64,000 bases of DNA from positions 248,001-312,000 of the forward strand of contig JACPUR010000041.1 of NCBI GenBank assembly GCA_016192135.1, written 5' to 3'. Positions 34,974-44,967 of this stretch are shown here, in pieces. Source of the stretch: Candidatus Tectomicrobia bacterium. Lineage in GTDB: Bacteria; UBA8248. The position numbers were made by a program, and so were the translations under genes. Below the pieces are notes generated by a model, which was given only the letters and a program-made list of their open reading frames with translations, was not told the origin of the DNA and did no database searches. Positions within the stretch are counted from its first letter, which is position 1, and each line of letters starts with the position of its first letter.

Positions 34974-36539
34974 CTATTGTATGGGCAGAAAGCCCAGTTT
35001 TTGGCGCTGCTCTTTCCAGGAAATCGTCAATTTTGACCGGAGAAGTCGGGCCAGGGTGAGCTCGGCGGGCTGGGTTCCCTGGAGAATCGCTTGGGTGATG
35101 TCCGGAGCCAGGAAGGCGAGAGGCCGGACTTTCCGGAGGTACCGGTCCGTGCAGCCAATCGGCTGGACACCTCCCTTCCCTGATTCGAGGGCCTCCCGCC
35201 ATGCGTGGGCACGGACGACCGCAGTGATGAGCGCCTTGTCTGGACGGGCTCTAGAGGGGGGCGCATCCGGAGGCAGAATCACGCTTTCCCTTCCCCGGCT
35301 CTTCAGTCGGAAAGGGATCCGCAGCGGCGTTTGATCATTCTCACCCTCCGAGACCTTCTTTTTCCAGGTAACCACAACCTCCTGGGTGTGGATTACCACA
35401 CGATGAAGGACGCTACGAATTCTCTCGGCTTCCGCTCCTGGCGATAGCTCACCCCAGGGCTCCTTCTCCATAGAACCTTTCACACGCTCGGCGACAAACC
35501 TCTCAATTGCCTCCGCGGGTACCCGGGAAACTGACCCCACTCCCTCATGCCTTCCCCGGATGAGGGCCTGGCTCACGTAGTAGCGGTAGCGCCTCCCGCT
35601 CGGCTTCTTGGTGTGGGAGGGGGTCATGGGGTTTCCCTGGTCGTCGAAGAGAAGGCCCACGAGGAGGTTCTGGCCGAACTTGGAGGGGGCTTTCCGTTCC
35701 TTGCGGCGGTGGGTGTCGAGGATGGCCTGGACCCGGTCCCAGAGGTCGCTGGGAAGGATGGCCTCGTGCTCCCCTTCGTGGACCGCTCCCTTGTGGGTGA
35801 CCTGGCCTAGGTAGATCCGGTTCTTGAGCAAGGCATAGAGCGCGCCGCGGCCGAAAGGAACGCCACCCCTGGGATTCCCTCGCTGGCTCACCCAGGACTT
35901 GCTCCGGATTCCCCTTTCGCTGAGATCCGGAACGAGCGAGGTCACAGACCCCAGTTCCAGATAGCGCTCGTAGATATGCCGGACCCGTTCGGCCTCCCCG
36001 GGGTTCACATGAAGTTTCCGGTCCCGAATGTCATAGCCCAGGGGCGGGGGACCGCCCATCCACATGCCCTTCTTCTTCGAGGCGGCGAACTTGTCCCGGA
36101 TGCGCTCGCCTGTGACCTCCCGCTCGAACTGGGCGAAGGAGAGCAGGACGTTGAGGGTGAGCCTTCCCATGGAGGTGGTGGTATTGAAAGCCTGGGTGAC
36201 GGAGACGAAGGAGACTCCGTGGGCCTCAAATATCTCCACGATCTTCGAGAAGTCGGTCAGGGATCGGGTCAGGCGATCGACCTTGTAGACCACGACGATG
36301 TCGATGCGTCCTTCGTCGATGTCGGCGAGCAGGGTCTGGAGCCCCGGCCGGTTCATGCTTCCCCCGGAGAAGCCGCCGTCGTCGTAGGCGGTCCGGAGAA
36401 GCTTCCAGCCCTCCCCTGCCTGGCTCCGAATGTAGGCCTCGCAGGCCTCCCTTTGGGCGTGGAGGGAGTTGAACTGCTGCTCCAAGCCTTCCTCGGAGGA
36501 TTTACGGGTGTAGATGGCGCAGCGACGGGGGGGAGTCAT
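34974..36539 (-). CDS. Large serine recombinase
   Basis: The 521-residue protein has the serine-recombinase catalytic domain with YTRKSSEEGLEQQFNSLHAQ (nucleophile S14), IDIVVVYKVDRLTRS and AQFEREVTGERIRDKFAASK. A recombinase domain (PPPLGYDIRDRKL ... NRIYLGQV) and a C-terminal DNA-binding part follow, although no cysteine zinc ribbon is obvious. It would integrate or excise the adjoining island. The ATG overlaps the DUF2924 gene's stop as ATGA. Its position just after tRNA-Gln suggests that the island end lies there, but no att repeat was identified. Confidence 0.9.
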   Translation of the reverse strand: MTPPRRCAIYTRKSSEEGLEQQFNSLHAQREACEAYIRSQAGEGWKLLRTAYDDGGFSGGSMNRPGLQTLLADIDEGRIDIVVVYKVDRLTRSLTDFSKIVEIFEAHGVSFVSVTQAFNTTTSMGRLTLNVLLSFAQFEREVTGERIRDKFAASKKKGMWMGGPPPLGYDIRDRKLHVNPGEAERVRHIYERYLELGSVTSLVPDLSERGIRSKSWVSQRGNPRGGVPFGRGALYALLKNRIYLGQVTHKGAVHEGEHEAILPSDLWDRVQAILDTHRRKERKAPSKFGQNLLVGLLFDDQGNPMTPSHTKKPSGRRYRYYVSQALIRGRHEGVGSVSRVPAEAIERFVAERVKGSMEKEPWGELSPGAEAERIRSVLHRVVIHTQEVVVTWKKKVSEGENDQTPLRIPFRLKSRGRESVILPPDAPPSRARPDKALITAVVRAHAWREALESGKGGVQPIGCTDRYLRKVRPLAFLAPDITQAILQGTQPAELTLARLLRSKLTISWKEQRQKLGFLPIQ

Positions 36540-36964
36540 TTCCGGAGACCGAAGAACAAGGGGCCCGACCAGCGGGTGCCGGTGATCCTGCGGGCCACTT
36601 TGGAGAGGGAGTCGAAGCGCTCCCCCACATACTCGAACCCCGCGTCGAGCACCCGGACGCGGTGGCGGACGCCTTGCCACTCGCGCTCCAGAATCGTCCC
36701 CGGCTTGAGGCCGAGGTTCGGAGTCAGGGAGTGGTCGGGGTTGCGGCCAAGTGAGGTGGTCAGACGCCGAAGTTGGAGCCTGCTCTCGGATGAAAGGCCA
36801 CCAAAAGCATGTTCCTGGATACGCCAGGCAAGGAGTTGTCGGAGAAGGGGTGCGTTCAAGCCGGTGGGGGCGGGGCAGCCAAGTTGACTGTGCCAAGCAT
36901 CGTGCAGTTCGTCGGGGCTGAGTTGTTTGAGTTTTTCGAGATAGACCTCCAGGTTTGCGTCCAT
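36536..36964 (-). CDS. DUF2924 protein, recombinase partner
   Basis: The 142-residue protein matches DUF2924 by LLRQLLAWRIQEHAFGGLS, LKPGTILEREWQGVRHRV and the C-terminal FEYVGERFDSLSKVARRITG. Members of this family are commonly found directly upstream of phage-type serine recombinases and may assist or regulate them. It overlaps the recombinase start by four bases. Confidence 0.85.
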   Translation of the reverse strand: MDANLEVYLEKLKQLSPDELHDAWHSQLGCPAPTGLNAPLLRQLLAWRIQEHAFGGLSSESRLQLRRLTTSLGRNPDHSLTPNLGLKPGTILEREWQGVRHRVRVLDAGFEYVGERFDSLSKVARRITGTRWSGPLFFGLRK

Positions 36965-37330
36965 ATGCTTTGGCCTCCTATCGAGGACATGGACGCTCTG
37001 GTGCCGAAAGGAGTCAAGGGCTGATTTTGTGCCAGTTCCAGGGGGTTTTTAGGGGGAAAAACAGGCCTCCTGGCGTCCCCAGAGGGAAGCCCGCTTAGCG
37101 TCGGTGTCCAGATCGAGGTGAATCACACAGGATTTTGGCGAAGGCTGCCAGCCAACTGACCCTCATTTGGGTTCCTCCAGACACTTCGCCTAGTTGGCCT
37201 TCCCTCCTCTTTCATCCTTGCCGGCGCTTGCCATTGATCGGCTCGGGTGTATCACGTTCTTTCCGCAGGTCAAATCCCCTCATATGAGCTGTCCCTTGCT
37301 GAAAGAGTATCAAAAATGTGTTGATTTAGC
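36965..37330. other. Spacer between recombinase genes and integrase remnant
   Basis: No intact gene is seen in this stretch. It must carry the promoter for the DUF2924-recombinase pair. The right part drops in GC and may contain degraded integrase sequence. Confidence 0.5.
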
Positions 37331-37576
37331 TTGGTCTCGTCTAAGGGAAGCACGTCACTTGAGAAGGCAGATTTGAGGCAAAGAACCATTTGCCAAACAA
37401 GGCGCACCTTCGCCAGCCTGATGATTTCGTCAGGAGAGGACATCAACTGGGTTGCGAGGATGATGGGGGACAGGGTGGAGACAGTGCTGAGGCATTACCA
37501 TCGCTACCTGTCGGATAAGGAAAGGCGGGATGGGGCGAGGTTTTTGGAGAAGTACCAAGTTTCCCGTAATACGTAA
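37331..37576 (+). pseudogene. Tyrosine integrase C-terminal remnant
   Basis: About 80 codons remain. TRRTFASLMISSGEDINWVA and MMGDRVETVLRHYHRYL match the last part of tyrosine recombinases: the second arginine box (normally RHTFAS, here RRTFAS) and the catalytic tyrosine in HYHRY. The N-terminal domain and first arginine box are missing and no start is credible. It marks an earlier integration event. Confidence 0.7.
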
Positions 37577-37657
37577 AATAGTGAAGTTGCCGAAATTGAA
37601 AGTGGCGGTTAATCTTCTCGAATCATTTCTGAGTGAAAGCCCGTAGGGGGATTCCTG

Positions 37658-38506
37658 TTGAGCTGGCGGACCGAATGGAAGGCAATTTCAGATCGTATCC
37701 AAGGGCTTTTAAATGCGGGGCGCTTTTTTCTCGAAACGCAACGAGTTAGTTCAAGCGATGACTATGGGGTAGCAGATAAACAGCTTCTGCCACAATCGCG
37801 AGACATTTTCCAGAACCTTGATCAGTTCCGTGCCAAATACGGGCCGACGCTCCCCAATGCGGCCGTAGAATGTCTTAATAGGTTTGTCGAAACTTACCGT
37901 AGCAACTTTAATAAGCCTGAAAAGAACTCTCAGGGCATGATTCAGTTCAGATTTACCGCTTTGGCTGCGTTGTCTTCAGAATTCTCTTACAAAATTGCCG
38001 AATCAGCAGAGATAGCCAAACGGCTTTCCGAACGTGCTTTTCTTCATCTGCAAAGAGTGATTGTCGCTAACTCCGCAGAGCGCGAAAGATGGCGTGCCGC
38101 GTTTGAAGAAGGGGAGCTAGCTTGTGAAAGGCTTGGAGCTTCTCATCTTCTCCTGCATGGCATCTGGGCTTTCAAGGTCAACGCTGAAGGAGAACGAACA
38201 GACCTTGTTTTTGGTGAGCCGCTGCGAGACCTCGAAGAAGTAGAAAGCAGCGCTGAAGCTCTTGTTCTCATCGAGTGGAAAGTTGTCAGAAAGGGCTCCG
38301 AACTTGATGGTCAAGTAGCAAGAGCTAAAGAGCAAGCGGAGAGATATGCGTCTGGTTCCCTTGGCGGGCTAGAACTAGCTCAATATCGATACATCATTAT
38401 CGTTTCCGAAAAAAGATTGTTGATGCCGACGGATGGGCACAGAGGCGGCATTATCTACCGGCACGTCAATATTGCTGTTAGCCCAGACCCTCCATCGAGA
38501 AAATGA
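37658..38506 (+). CDS. Putative PD-(D/E)XK nuclease beside the NACHT gene
   Basis: The 282-residue protein is helical in its first 150 residues. Then come TDLVFGE (D182) and ALVLIEWKVV (E206, K208), a spacing consistent with a D...ExK nuclease core, and a VARAKEQAERYA helix. No family is recognised. The likely start is TTG, with a GGGGG ribosome-site-like tract seven bases upstream. Its GC is much lower than the core genome. It precedes the NACHT gene by 121 bases on the same strand, so it could be the effector or partner of that system. Confidence 0.55.
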   Translation: MSWRTEWKAISDRIQGLLNAGRFFLETQRVSSSDDYGVADKQLLPQSRDIFQNLDQFRAKYGPTLPNAAVECLNRFVETYRSNFNKPEKNSQGMIQFRFTALAALSSEFSYKIAESAEIAKRLSERAFLHLQRVIVANSAERERWRAAFEEGELACERLGASHLLLHGIWAFKVNAEGERTDLVFGEPLRDLEEVESSAEALVLIEWKVVRKGSELDGQVARAKEQAERYASGSLGGLELAQYRYIIIVSEKRLLMPTDGHRGGIIYRHVNIAVSPDPPSRK

Positions 38507-38627
38507 GCAGAGGCGCATGGCCACTATGTTACATTTCATCCATTCGTAAACCGGCAAGGAAAATATTGGTTCAAGGGAGTAGACCAGTAGCGTCACAGAA
38601 TCCTCACTAGGCGGGAAAACCATAAAG

Positions 38628-41600
38628 ATGGCGGTAGATAGGGGCGAAATCGAAAGAGCCTTGGACGAACTCTCCTCTTATGAGGAATGGTTCAGATTTC
38701 AGACTCTGGCTGTAATCCTCGCTAAGCAGAAATGGCCAGACCTCATAGCCAATGAACCGCACAAGGATCGCGGACTCGACGCGTATTCTCCACGAATTCT
38801 TGCAACAGATCATGAGGGAAAGGGCCTAGCATGTTCTTTAACTCCAACTTTCGAGAAAATCAAAGGTGATGCAACGACTTTTCACGCCAATTACCCTGAC
38901 ATTAGTAAATATATATTTTACACTCCTCGTAGCATCTCTCAAGAAACAATTCAAAAATGGGCCACAAAGGTAAGACAGGAATTAGGCTATGAATTAATCG
39001 TAGTTTCCCGCGAAGATATAATCACATCCTTGTTGAATCCCTCCAATGTGGGGCTCTGCCGCAGTATCCTGAAGACTCCAGTCTCCTTTGATAGAGCAAC
39101 CGAGGGCATTCTCGACAGAGTGCGTGACGCGACTCGAGATGAGGTTAGAAATTGGTTGTCGCATCCGCGCTTGGTGGGACAGCCCTTGATTTCCCTTAAA
39201 GCAGGCGAGCTCGACGAGGAAGGCAAGGGAACAGAAGAGATCCATGACCTCGCAAGCATTCAGGATTCTCTGTTGAATGGGCGTCGGATAATACTCGAAG
39301 GTCCTGGCGGGGCTGGGAAGACGACAACGCTTATCCAGCTTGCCAATCAACAGATCAAAGAAAGCAGGTTGGGTTTTGTCATTGACTTTCCTGCCTGGAT
39401 TAGGTCGCACCAGGAGATACTTGAATTCATCACCCGCGCGCCGGCATTCCGGTCTCGAAGCATCGGACCCGGAGATCTCGCGGCGCTTTACATGAAAGAC
39501 CACTTTTCATTTCTATTAAATGGGTGGAATGAAATTTCGGAGATTCACTCTGAGGACGCTGTGCGGGCACTGGCAGAATTAGAAAGAACCTTTCCCGCGG
39601 CTGGTATCATCATCGCAACTCGACCACACCACATTAGACCTCCCTTGCCTGGATCGTTTCGCCTCAAATTGCTGCCGCTGAATCAAGCGCAAAGGAAAGA
39701 ATACCTTGAGCAGGCGCTTGCAGATCGGGCGGGGGAATTTATTTCACAAATTGAGAGAGATCGGGCACTCGACGAGTTAACTCGCACGCCTTTGATCCTA
39801 TCCGGAGTAACTAATCTGTTCAATTCAGGCCGATCAATACCTGCGACACAGTTAGGCATACTGAGCGCTGTGATGCAGAAGCTTGAGGATTCTGACGAAC
39901 ACCGCGATCATTTGCAGCGCCCACCTCTGTCGGCTCGGGTGGAGGACTATCTAACCGACCTCGCTCATGAGATGACAGTGCAGGGGCATGTTGATATTCC
40001 CGAGGGGGAAGCCTGTAGAATTGTATCGACAACGAGTCAGGGATTGAGAGACGCTGGCCAAATTGCATTGGTGCCAGAGCCGGCCTCGATTCTTCATGCG
40101 CTATGTGAGCATCATGTTCTGGAACGGTTGGAATACCAATCGGTTGCATTCCGGTTCCAACATCAACGATTTCAGGAGTTCTATTCCTCCTTGCGATTGG
40201 TTTTTATTCTTGGGACCCTTGTCGCGGACGAAAATCCAGACAGAATTCGAGTTTTCCAAGCTGAGTATCTGAACAAGCCGATTTGGGCGGAGCCTCTGTC
40301 CATGATCGCTGAGGGGATAGGAACGGGCGATATTGAATTTGGTGACGCGGTCGAAGCAGTTACAGTTGGGAGATGCCTGGTTATATGGTCGATTCCAGTT
40401 GATCCGATATTTGCCAGTGAACTTTCTCGGCACTGTGGCTCTAAGGTTTGGCGGGAAATTCAAACCCCGCTAGGAGAGCGACTCCGCCGATGGTACGGCG
40501 TTGAGGATGAGCACCACAAGCAATGTGCTTTGGCTGGCATGCTCGCGACAGGCTCTGACGACTTCTGTAACATAATTCTTCCACTTCTAACCGACAACGA
40601 TCAGCAGGTTCGCTTGCGAACCTATCGGGCATTGGGTGAGTTCTATGTGTCGTCACTAGGCGCGGACTGGCGAGGCCTAGTGGCGGGATGGGAGGAAGAA
40701 CGGCGGATCGAGTTTTTGCACGAGATGACTGGAAAGGGAGGAAAGGAGGCTGTGCAAGTGGTGGAAAGCTTCGCAGCAGTCGATCCGAGCCAAAGGGTAA
40801 AGGTGGAGGGCCTTCGCACCCTAAGTTGGCTTGGCGCTGACGAATCTGTTGAACAGATTCTTCGCGATTTTGATGGAGTGGATTTCACGGCGGCCCTGCG
40901 CCACGACCGAATTGTCGAAGAGCTACCCCCCTCTCTGCATTCTAGGGCCATCGGGGCCTACCAGAGCGTTCTAAGCGAGCTTACTGATGTGGGTGAACGT
41001 CTCCGATTTCTAATTAGTATCGCGGTAATGGGGGATCTGGCTGTTGTTGAAGACCTGAAGGAAGAACTGGGGCGGATGCCATCGGATCGAATTAGTGACA
41101 ATCTCGAGCGTTTAGTTAAATCTGCATCGGATTTGGTTCGAGTGACTGAGCCGGAATGGGTCAGCCATTGGGTTGCGGTTCGGATCGCAAATGGCATGCT
41201 TTGGGGCAAGCCTTGGACTGATCTCATCACAAGTGTTCCAAGTGAACTGGCCAGTGCTTTGCTTCAACGGATCAGCGCGGAAGAGCTCCCACATCCGGAT
41301 GCTCAAAGAACCATTTCTGTTTTGGCAGCAATAAATGATCCCTCTTTCGCCGCCCAGGTCTTCTCAAGGCTGTGCGCCCTCAGAGCAAGGATTCTTGAAA
41401 GCACGAGAGAGGACAGCCAGGTGATGTGGAGGATATACAGGCAGTTGAAAGAACTATTCCGAGCGCTTTCCCCAGAGTTGGTCATTTCTGGAATCTCGGA
41501 TTCTTTGTCTGGAGAGATAGTCCTGGTCGAATTTCTCGTTATTTCTGAACGCTTTGGACATATCGCTTTTGAGGAATCCGATATCAGAAGTCGGGTGCCA

Positions 41601-43211
41601 AATGAGTTGCGCCAAGAGTTACGTGCGTATCTCAAGAATTGCGTCTCATTTGTTTCAGGTCAGGATGATTCCAGAGGTCAAATGAAGGCGGACTTGGCCA
41701 TAGTCTTGGGGAGCGCTGGAGATCCTGAGGATATGGTTTATTTGCGCCGACTCATTCGGAGCGACATTGAACGAGTTCGGAGATTCCGAGAGGCTTGGAG
41801 AAGAGGTGACCGTGAGGCTCGGGCTGCTGGCGCTGTGATGGGCCAGAGTGGGTGGCATGTTCGGGCGGTGTCTGAGTTGGCCCCCGAGAGCGCTGATGAG
41901 GTCCTGCTTGAGGTATTCAATGAACCGGAATACGAGATAGATGCTGGCTGGGCCTTGACCCGGTTGGCCCTGAGACAAGGTGCTGAGGAGCGATTTCAGC
42001 ATTGGAAACCCGACTTTAGGGATGTGTGGGAGGCGCGTGAGGGGAACAGGCAAAGTGTCTTCGATGAGGATCGTCGGGTCCGTTACGCCAATAAGATTAG
42101 GACCCAGCTGGATGTGCTCATAAAACAGCGCAGGCACGCGGAGAATCCCGACTCTTTCAATGGACGGCTCAAAGAACTGGTAAAAATGATCGCCTATTTG
42201 GATGGAGGCAATTCGGCTTCACTCGTAATGGAAATTGTGAGCCTCTCCGGTGAGTGGGATGGTTGGACACGGGTTGAAGCCCTCGAATCCCTTCTTCAAA
42301 GTGGTGTCGTATTGTTCACAGATGTGACTTTTGAGGTCCTCAACCCAACGATTGAACACACACTCGCCCAAGGGATTTATAATAATCAAAACAGTTGGCT
42401 TCTCAAACGATGTCTGTGCCTCCTTCCATTCGTTGACGACCCGTCGAGGGGTATCCACCGGATCGGGGAGATACTGTCTCAGGTGAATTTTCCAGTTCAT
42501 GAGTTGCGAGACATAGTGACCGCGCTCGGACAGAGCCGATCTCACGATGCATTAACTCTCCTTCTTGAGTTAGCCGGTGCACCTCAAGGCAGATCGCGAG
42601 TGTTTGCTCAGGAATGGATTGAAGCCATCGCCAATCTCGGTTTCCCCGAGTCAAAAAAAGTTTTGGTGAGTTTCATCGAGCCAACGATGACGGAACCTGG
42701 CATCGACCTATCGAACGAGTATCATATTTACGAACTTTTAGCTTCGCATATAGTTGCCTTAGCGAGGGAGGAGACAGGGGTAAAGGAACGCATTTATCGG
42801 CTGTGCAATACTAACCTACCGCCTGATAAGCGTACCATCATTTCGAATGCCATTGCGAAGTTGGGAACGCCCGAGGCCATTTTGGCGGGTCTGAATCTTA
42901 TTCGAGATGGTGCGAGCCCGCCCGTACCTTTTGATTTAAATCAGGCAATTGAAACCTTCCTCGTCGAACGGAAACCATACGGAGAAGCGGGATACGGGTA
43001 TACACTTGAGCCCCGTAGCTACAACGTAATCCGGGGCCGACTATTTGAGATGGTTTTGAATGACGGGGCACGGAGGAAAACTGCTTTTGCCCTGCTCGGA
43101 GAGATTGAAATCTGGCGACTGCGTTACGGTAAACCGAGCGAAGAGCCACGTCATCCGGGCATTGAAACTGGCAACCCCTGGCCACCTCTTGAGGTGATGG
43201 AGGCGATCTAA
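38628..43211 (+). CDS. NACHT NTPase with N-terminal restriction-like domain and HEAT-like repeats
   Basis: The 1527-residue protein has three parts. Residues 15-140 resemble a restriction-endonuclease fold (KDRGLDAYSP near 46-56, LACSLTPTFEKIK near 67-79), though the usual Q/ExK is not clear. Residues 218-420 are a NACHT-type STAND ATPase with Walker A GPGGAGKT at 245-252, Walker B FLLNGWNE at 295-302 and IIIATRPHH at 327-335. The remaining 1000 residues are helical HEAT-like repeats, the usual sensor part. Known bacterial NACHT/Avs proteins bind phage products and trigger an attached effector. This one probably does the same. GC is low and its size argues for selection, as the frame is intact. 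Confidence 0.8.
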   Translation: MAVDRGEIERALDELSSYEEWFRFQTLAVILAKQKWPDLIANEPHKDRGLDAYSPRILATDHEGKGLACSLTPTFEKIKGDATTFHANYPDISKYIFYTPRSISQETIQKWATKVRQELGYELIVVSREDIITSLLNPSNVGLCRSILKTPVSFDRATEGILDRVRDATRDEVRNWLSHPRLVGQPLISLKAGELDEEGKGTEEIHDLASIQDSLLNGRRIILEGPGGAGKTTTLIQLANQQIKESRLGFVIDFPAWIRSHQEILEFITRAPAFRSRSIGPGDLAALYMKDHFSFLLNGWNEISEIHSEDAVRALAELERTFPAAGIIIATRPHHIRPPLPGSFRLKLLPLNQAQRKEYLEQALADRAGEFISQIERDRALDELTRTPLILSGVTNLFNSGRSIPATQLGILSAVMQKLEDSDEHRDHLQRPPLSARVEDYLTDLAHEMTVQGHVDIPEGEACRIVSTTSQGLRDAGQIALVPEPASILHALCEHHVLERLEYQSVAFRFQHQRFQEFYSSLRLVFILGTLVADENPDRIRVFQAEYLNKPIWAEPLSMIAEGIGTGDIEFGDAVEAVTVGRCLVIWSIPVDPIFASELSRHCGSKVWREIQTPLGERLRRWYGVEDEHHKQCALAGMLATGSDDFCNIILPLLTDNDQQVRLRTYRALGEFYVSSLGADWRGLVAGWEEERRIEFLHEMTGKGGKEAVQVVESFAAVDPSQRVKVEGLRTLSWLGADESVEQILRDFDGVDFTAALRHDRIVEELPPSLHSRAIGAYQSVLSELTDVGERLRFLISIAVMGDLAVVEDLKEELGRMPSDRISDNLERLVKSASDLVRVTEPEWVSHWVAVRIANGMLWGKPWTDLITSVPSELASALLQRISAEELPHPDAQRTISVLAAINDPSFAAQVFSRLCALRARILESTREDSQVMWRIYRQLKELFRALSPELVISGISDSLSGEIVLVEFLVISERFGHIAFEESDIRSRVPNELRQELRAYLKNCVSFVSGQDDSRGQMKADLAIVLGSAGDPEDMVYLRRLIRSDIERVRRFREAWRRGDREARAAGAVMGQSGWHVRAVSELAPESADEVLLEVFNEPEYEIDAGWALTRLALRQGAEERFQHWKPDFRDVWEAREGNRQSVFDEDRRVRYANKIRTQLDVLIKQRRHAENPDSFNGRLKELVKMIAYLDGGNSASLVMEIVSLSGEWDGWTRVEALESLLQSGVVLFTDVTFEVLNPTIEHTLAQGIYNNQNSWLLKRCLCLLPFVDDPSRGIHRIGEILSQVNFPVHELRDIVTALGQSRSHDALTLLLELAGAPQGRSRVFAQEWIEAIANLGFPESKKVLVSFIEPTMTEPGIDLSNEYHIYELLASHIVALAREETGVKERIYRLCNTNLPPDKRTIISNAIAKLGTPEAILAGLNLIRDGASPPVPFDLNQAIETFLVERKPYGEAGYGYTLEPRSYNVIRGRLFEMVLNDGARRKTAFALLGEIEIWRLRYGKPSEEPRHPGIETGNPWPPLEVMEAI

Positions 43212-43608
43212 ACAAGCAAATAAGGGAATTTATCTCATATGTTGAATAAAAACTCATTTGACTTTCTTGCTAGCAAACGACGTTCCACCGCTGCTCACCT
43301 AGGTTGAGCCCCTTGGGTCACCGGAGGAGGAGTGAAGACCTTTGAAGGAAAGTCCTTTATACTGAATGCTAAGGAGAAGAGCGATGATAAATGAGTCTGC
43401 AATTCAACGCCTCCACGACATTCTCGAAAATATGATGAAGAACACAAATGAACCAACCAATAAAACGGCTGCTCAAATCCGTGATGCAAAGTAATCAGTT
43501 ATACGCCAATATCGCCCCATGTTCCTTGAAAACGATCAACGGGATATTACCAAGGATTCCTTTCTGGGTTTTCTTCTCGAGAGTGTCCCACTCTTAGTTG
43601 AGATTTGA

Positions 43609-43675
43609 GGTGGCTCCGTCCCCTGTGGTTGTTTGGTGTCGCCAGACGCCAACCACCCAGAAGGGAGGAGCCACC
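43609..43675 (+). promoter_or_regulatory. Long hairpin just before the transposase start
   Basis: GGTGGCTCC at 43609 pairs with GGAGCCACC ending at 43675. Inside, GGTTGTTTGGTGTC pairs imperfectly with GACGCCAACC around a short loop. The ribosome site of the transposase lies in the 3' arm, so the fold could limit translation from outside transcripts, as known for several ISs. Confidence 0.55.
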
Positions 43676-43676
43676 G

Positions 43677-44967
43677 ATGGAGAGCATTCTACAGGCAGTC
43701 GCAAGACGCAAGAAGGGCCGCCGGATGGGCGAGCCCCGGGTGGTGAGCCGGGAGGAGGTCGAGGGCTTGGAGCTCGATTCCCGGGTCGAGCTCATCCGGG
43801 CGCTCATCCCGCTGGGGCTTCTCGGGGTTCATGAGATGCTCAAGGCCGAACTGGAGGAGCTGGCAGGCGCCCGCTACGCCCGCAAGGTCCGTGGGCTGCG
43901 CCGGCACGGGAGCAATCCGGGTTCGGTGCGTCTGGCGGGCCAGTGGGTGCCGGTGCGGGTTCCCCGGGTGCGGGGGGAGGAGGGCGAGGTCCCCCTGCGG
44001 AGCTACCGGGCGCTTCGCGAGCGGGATGGGGCCGTGGACGAGCGGCTGCTGCGGGGCGTGCTCTACGGGCTCAGCTGCCGCAACTACGAGCGGGCGGCAC
44101 TGGAGGTTCCAGGGGCACTGGGGCTCACGAGGTCCTCGGTCTCGCGCGCCTTCGTCGAGGCGAGCGCCGCGAGGCTGCGGGGGTTCCAGGAGCGCGGCCT
44201 CTCGGGGGAGGACTTCCCGGTCCTCTTCCTCGACGGCAAGCGGCTTCGCCGACGATGGGATGGTGATCGCCCTGGGGGTGACGATGGAGGGCCGGAAGCG
44301 CCTTCTGGGCTTCGTTCAGTCGGACACCGAGAACTCCCAAGTGCTGGCCCCCTTCCTGAGGGGCCTCCTGGAGCGGGGCCTGGACATCTCGCGGGGGGTG
44401 CTGGTGGTCGTTGACGGAGGCAAGGGTCTGCGCAAGGCGGTCGAGGCGGCCTTCAATCGGGGGGCCAGGCGGGCCCTCGTGCAACGGTGCCAGTGGCACA
44501 AGCGCGAGAACGTGGTCAGGCCTCTGCCCAAGGGCGAGCAGAGGACGTGGCGGGGGCGCCTGGCGCGGGCCTGGGAGCGGCCCACCTACGGCGAGGCCCG
44601 CTCGGCGGTGCTTGAGCTTCATGGGGAGCTTGAGGAGCGCAACCTCTCGGCTGCGGGGAGCCTGGAGGAGGGCTTCGAGGAGACGCTGACGCTCCACCGC
44701 CTGGGGGTGTTCGCCCTCCTGGGCCGCAGCCTCAAGACCACCAACGTCATCGAGTCGGTCCTCTCCCAGGTGGAGGGCCACTGCGCGAAGGTGGACGCCT
44801 GGAGGAACTCGGGCCAGAAGCACCGCTGGCTCGCGGCCTCGCTCCTCGACACCGAGCCCAGGCTCAGGCGCATCAAGGGCTACCGCCACCTGCCGAAGCT
44901 GCGCGAGGCGTTGCAGCGGGAGCTCAAGATCGAAGACGAAGGGAAGGCTTCAAGGGAGGCGGCATAA
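43677..44967 (+). pseudogene. IS256-like (mutator-type) transposase, frameshifted
   Basis: The first part (MESILQAVARRKKG... to VLFLDGKR) and the second part (FADDGMVIALGV to the end) lie in different frames. One extra base near 44242-44244 breaks the frame. Joined, the protein has about 430 residues with the DDE residues in LFLDGK, VVDGGKG and SLEEGFEETL. VQRCQWHKRENV and RSLKTTNVIES are also typical. The start follows GGAGGAG. The element is probably immobile unless the shift is a sequence error or is bypassed. Confidence 0.85.

Noticed and set aside
36540-36896. N-terminal extension of the serine recombinase
   Set aside because: It overlaps the DUF2924 gene in another frame. The catalytic YTRKS motif follows directly after the ATG at 36539.
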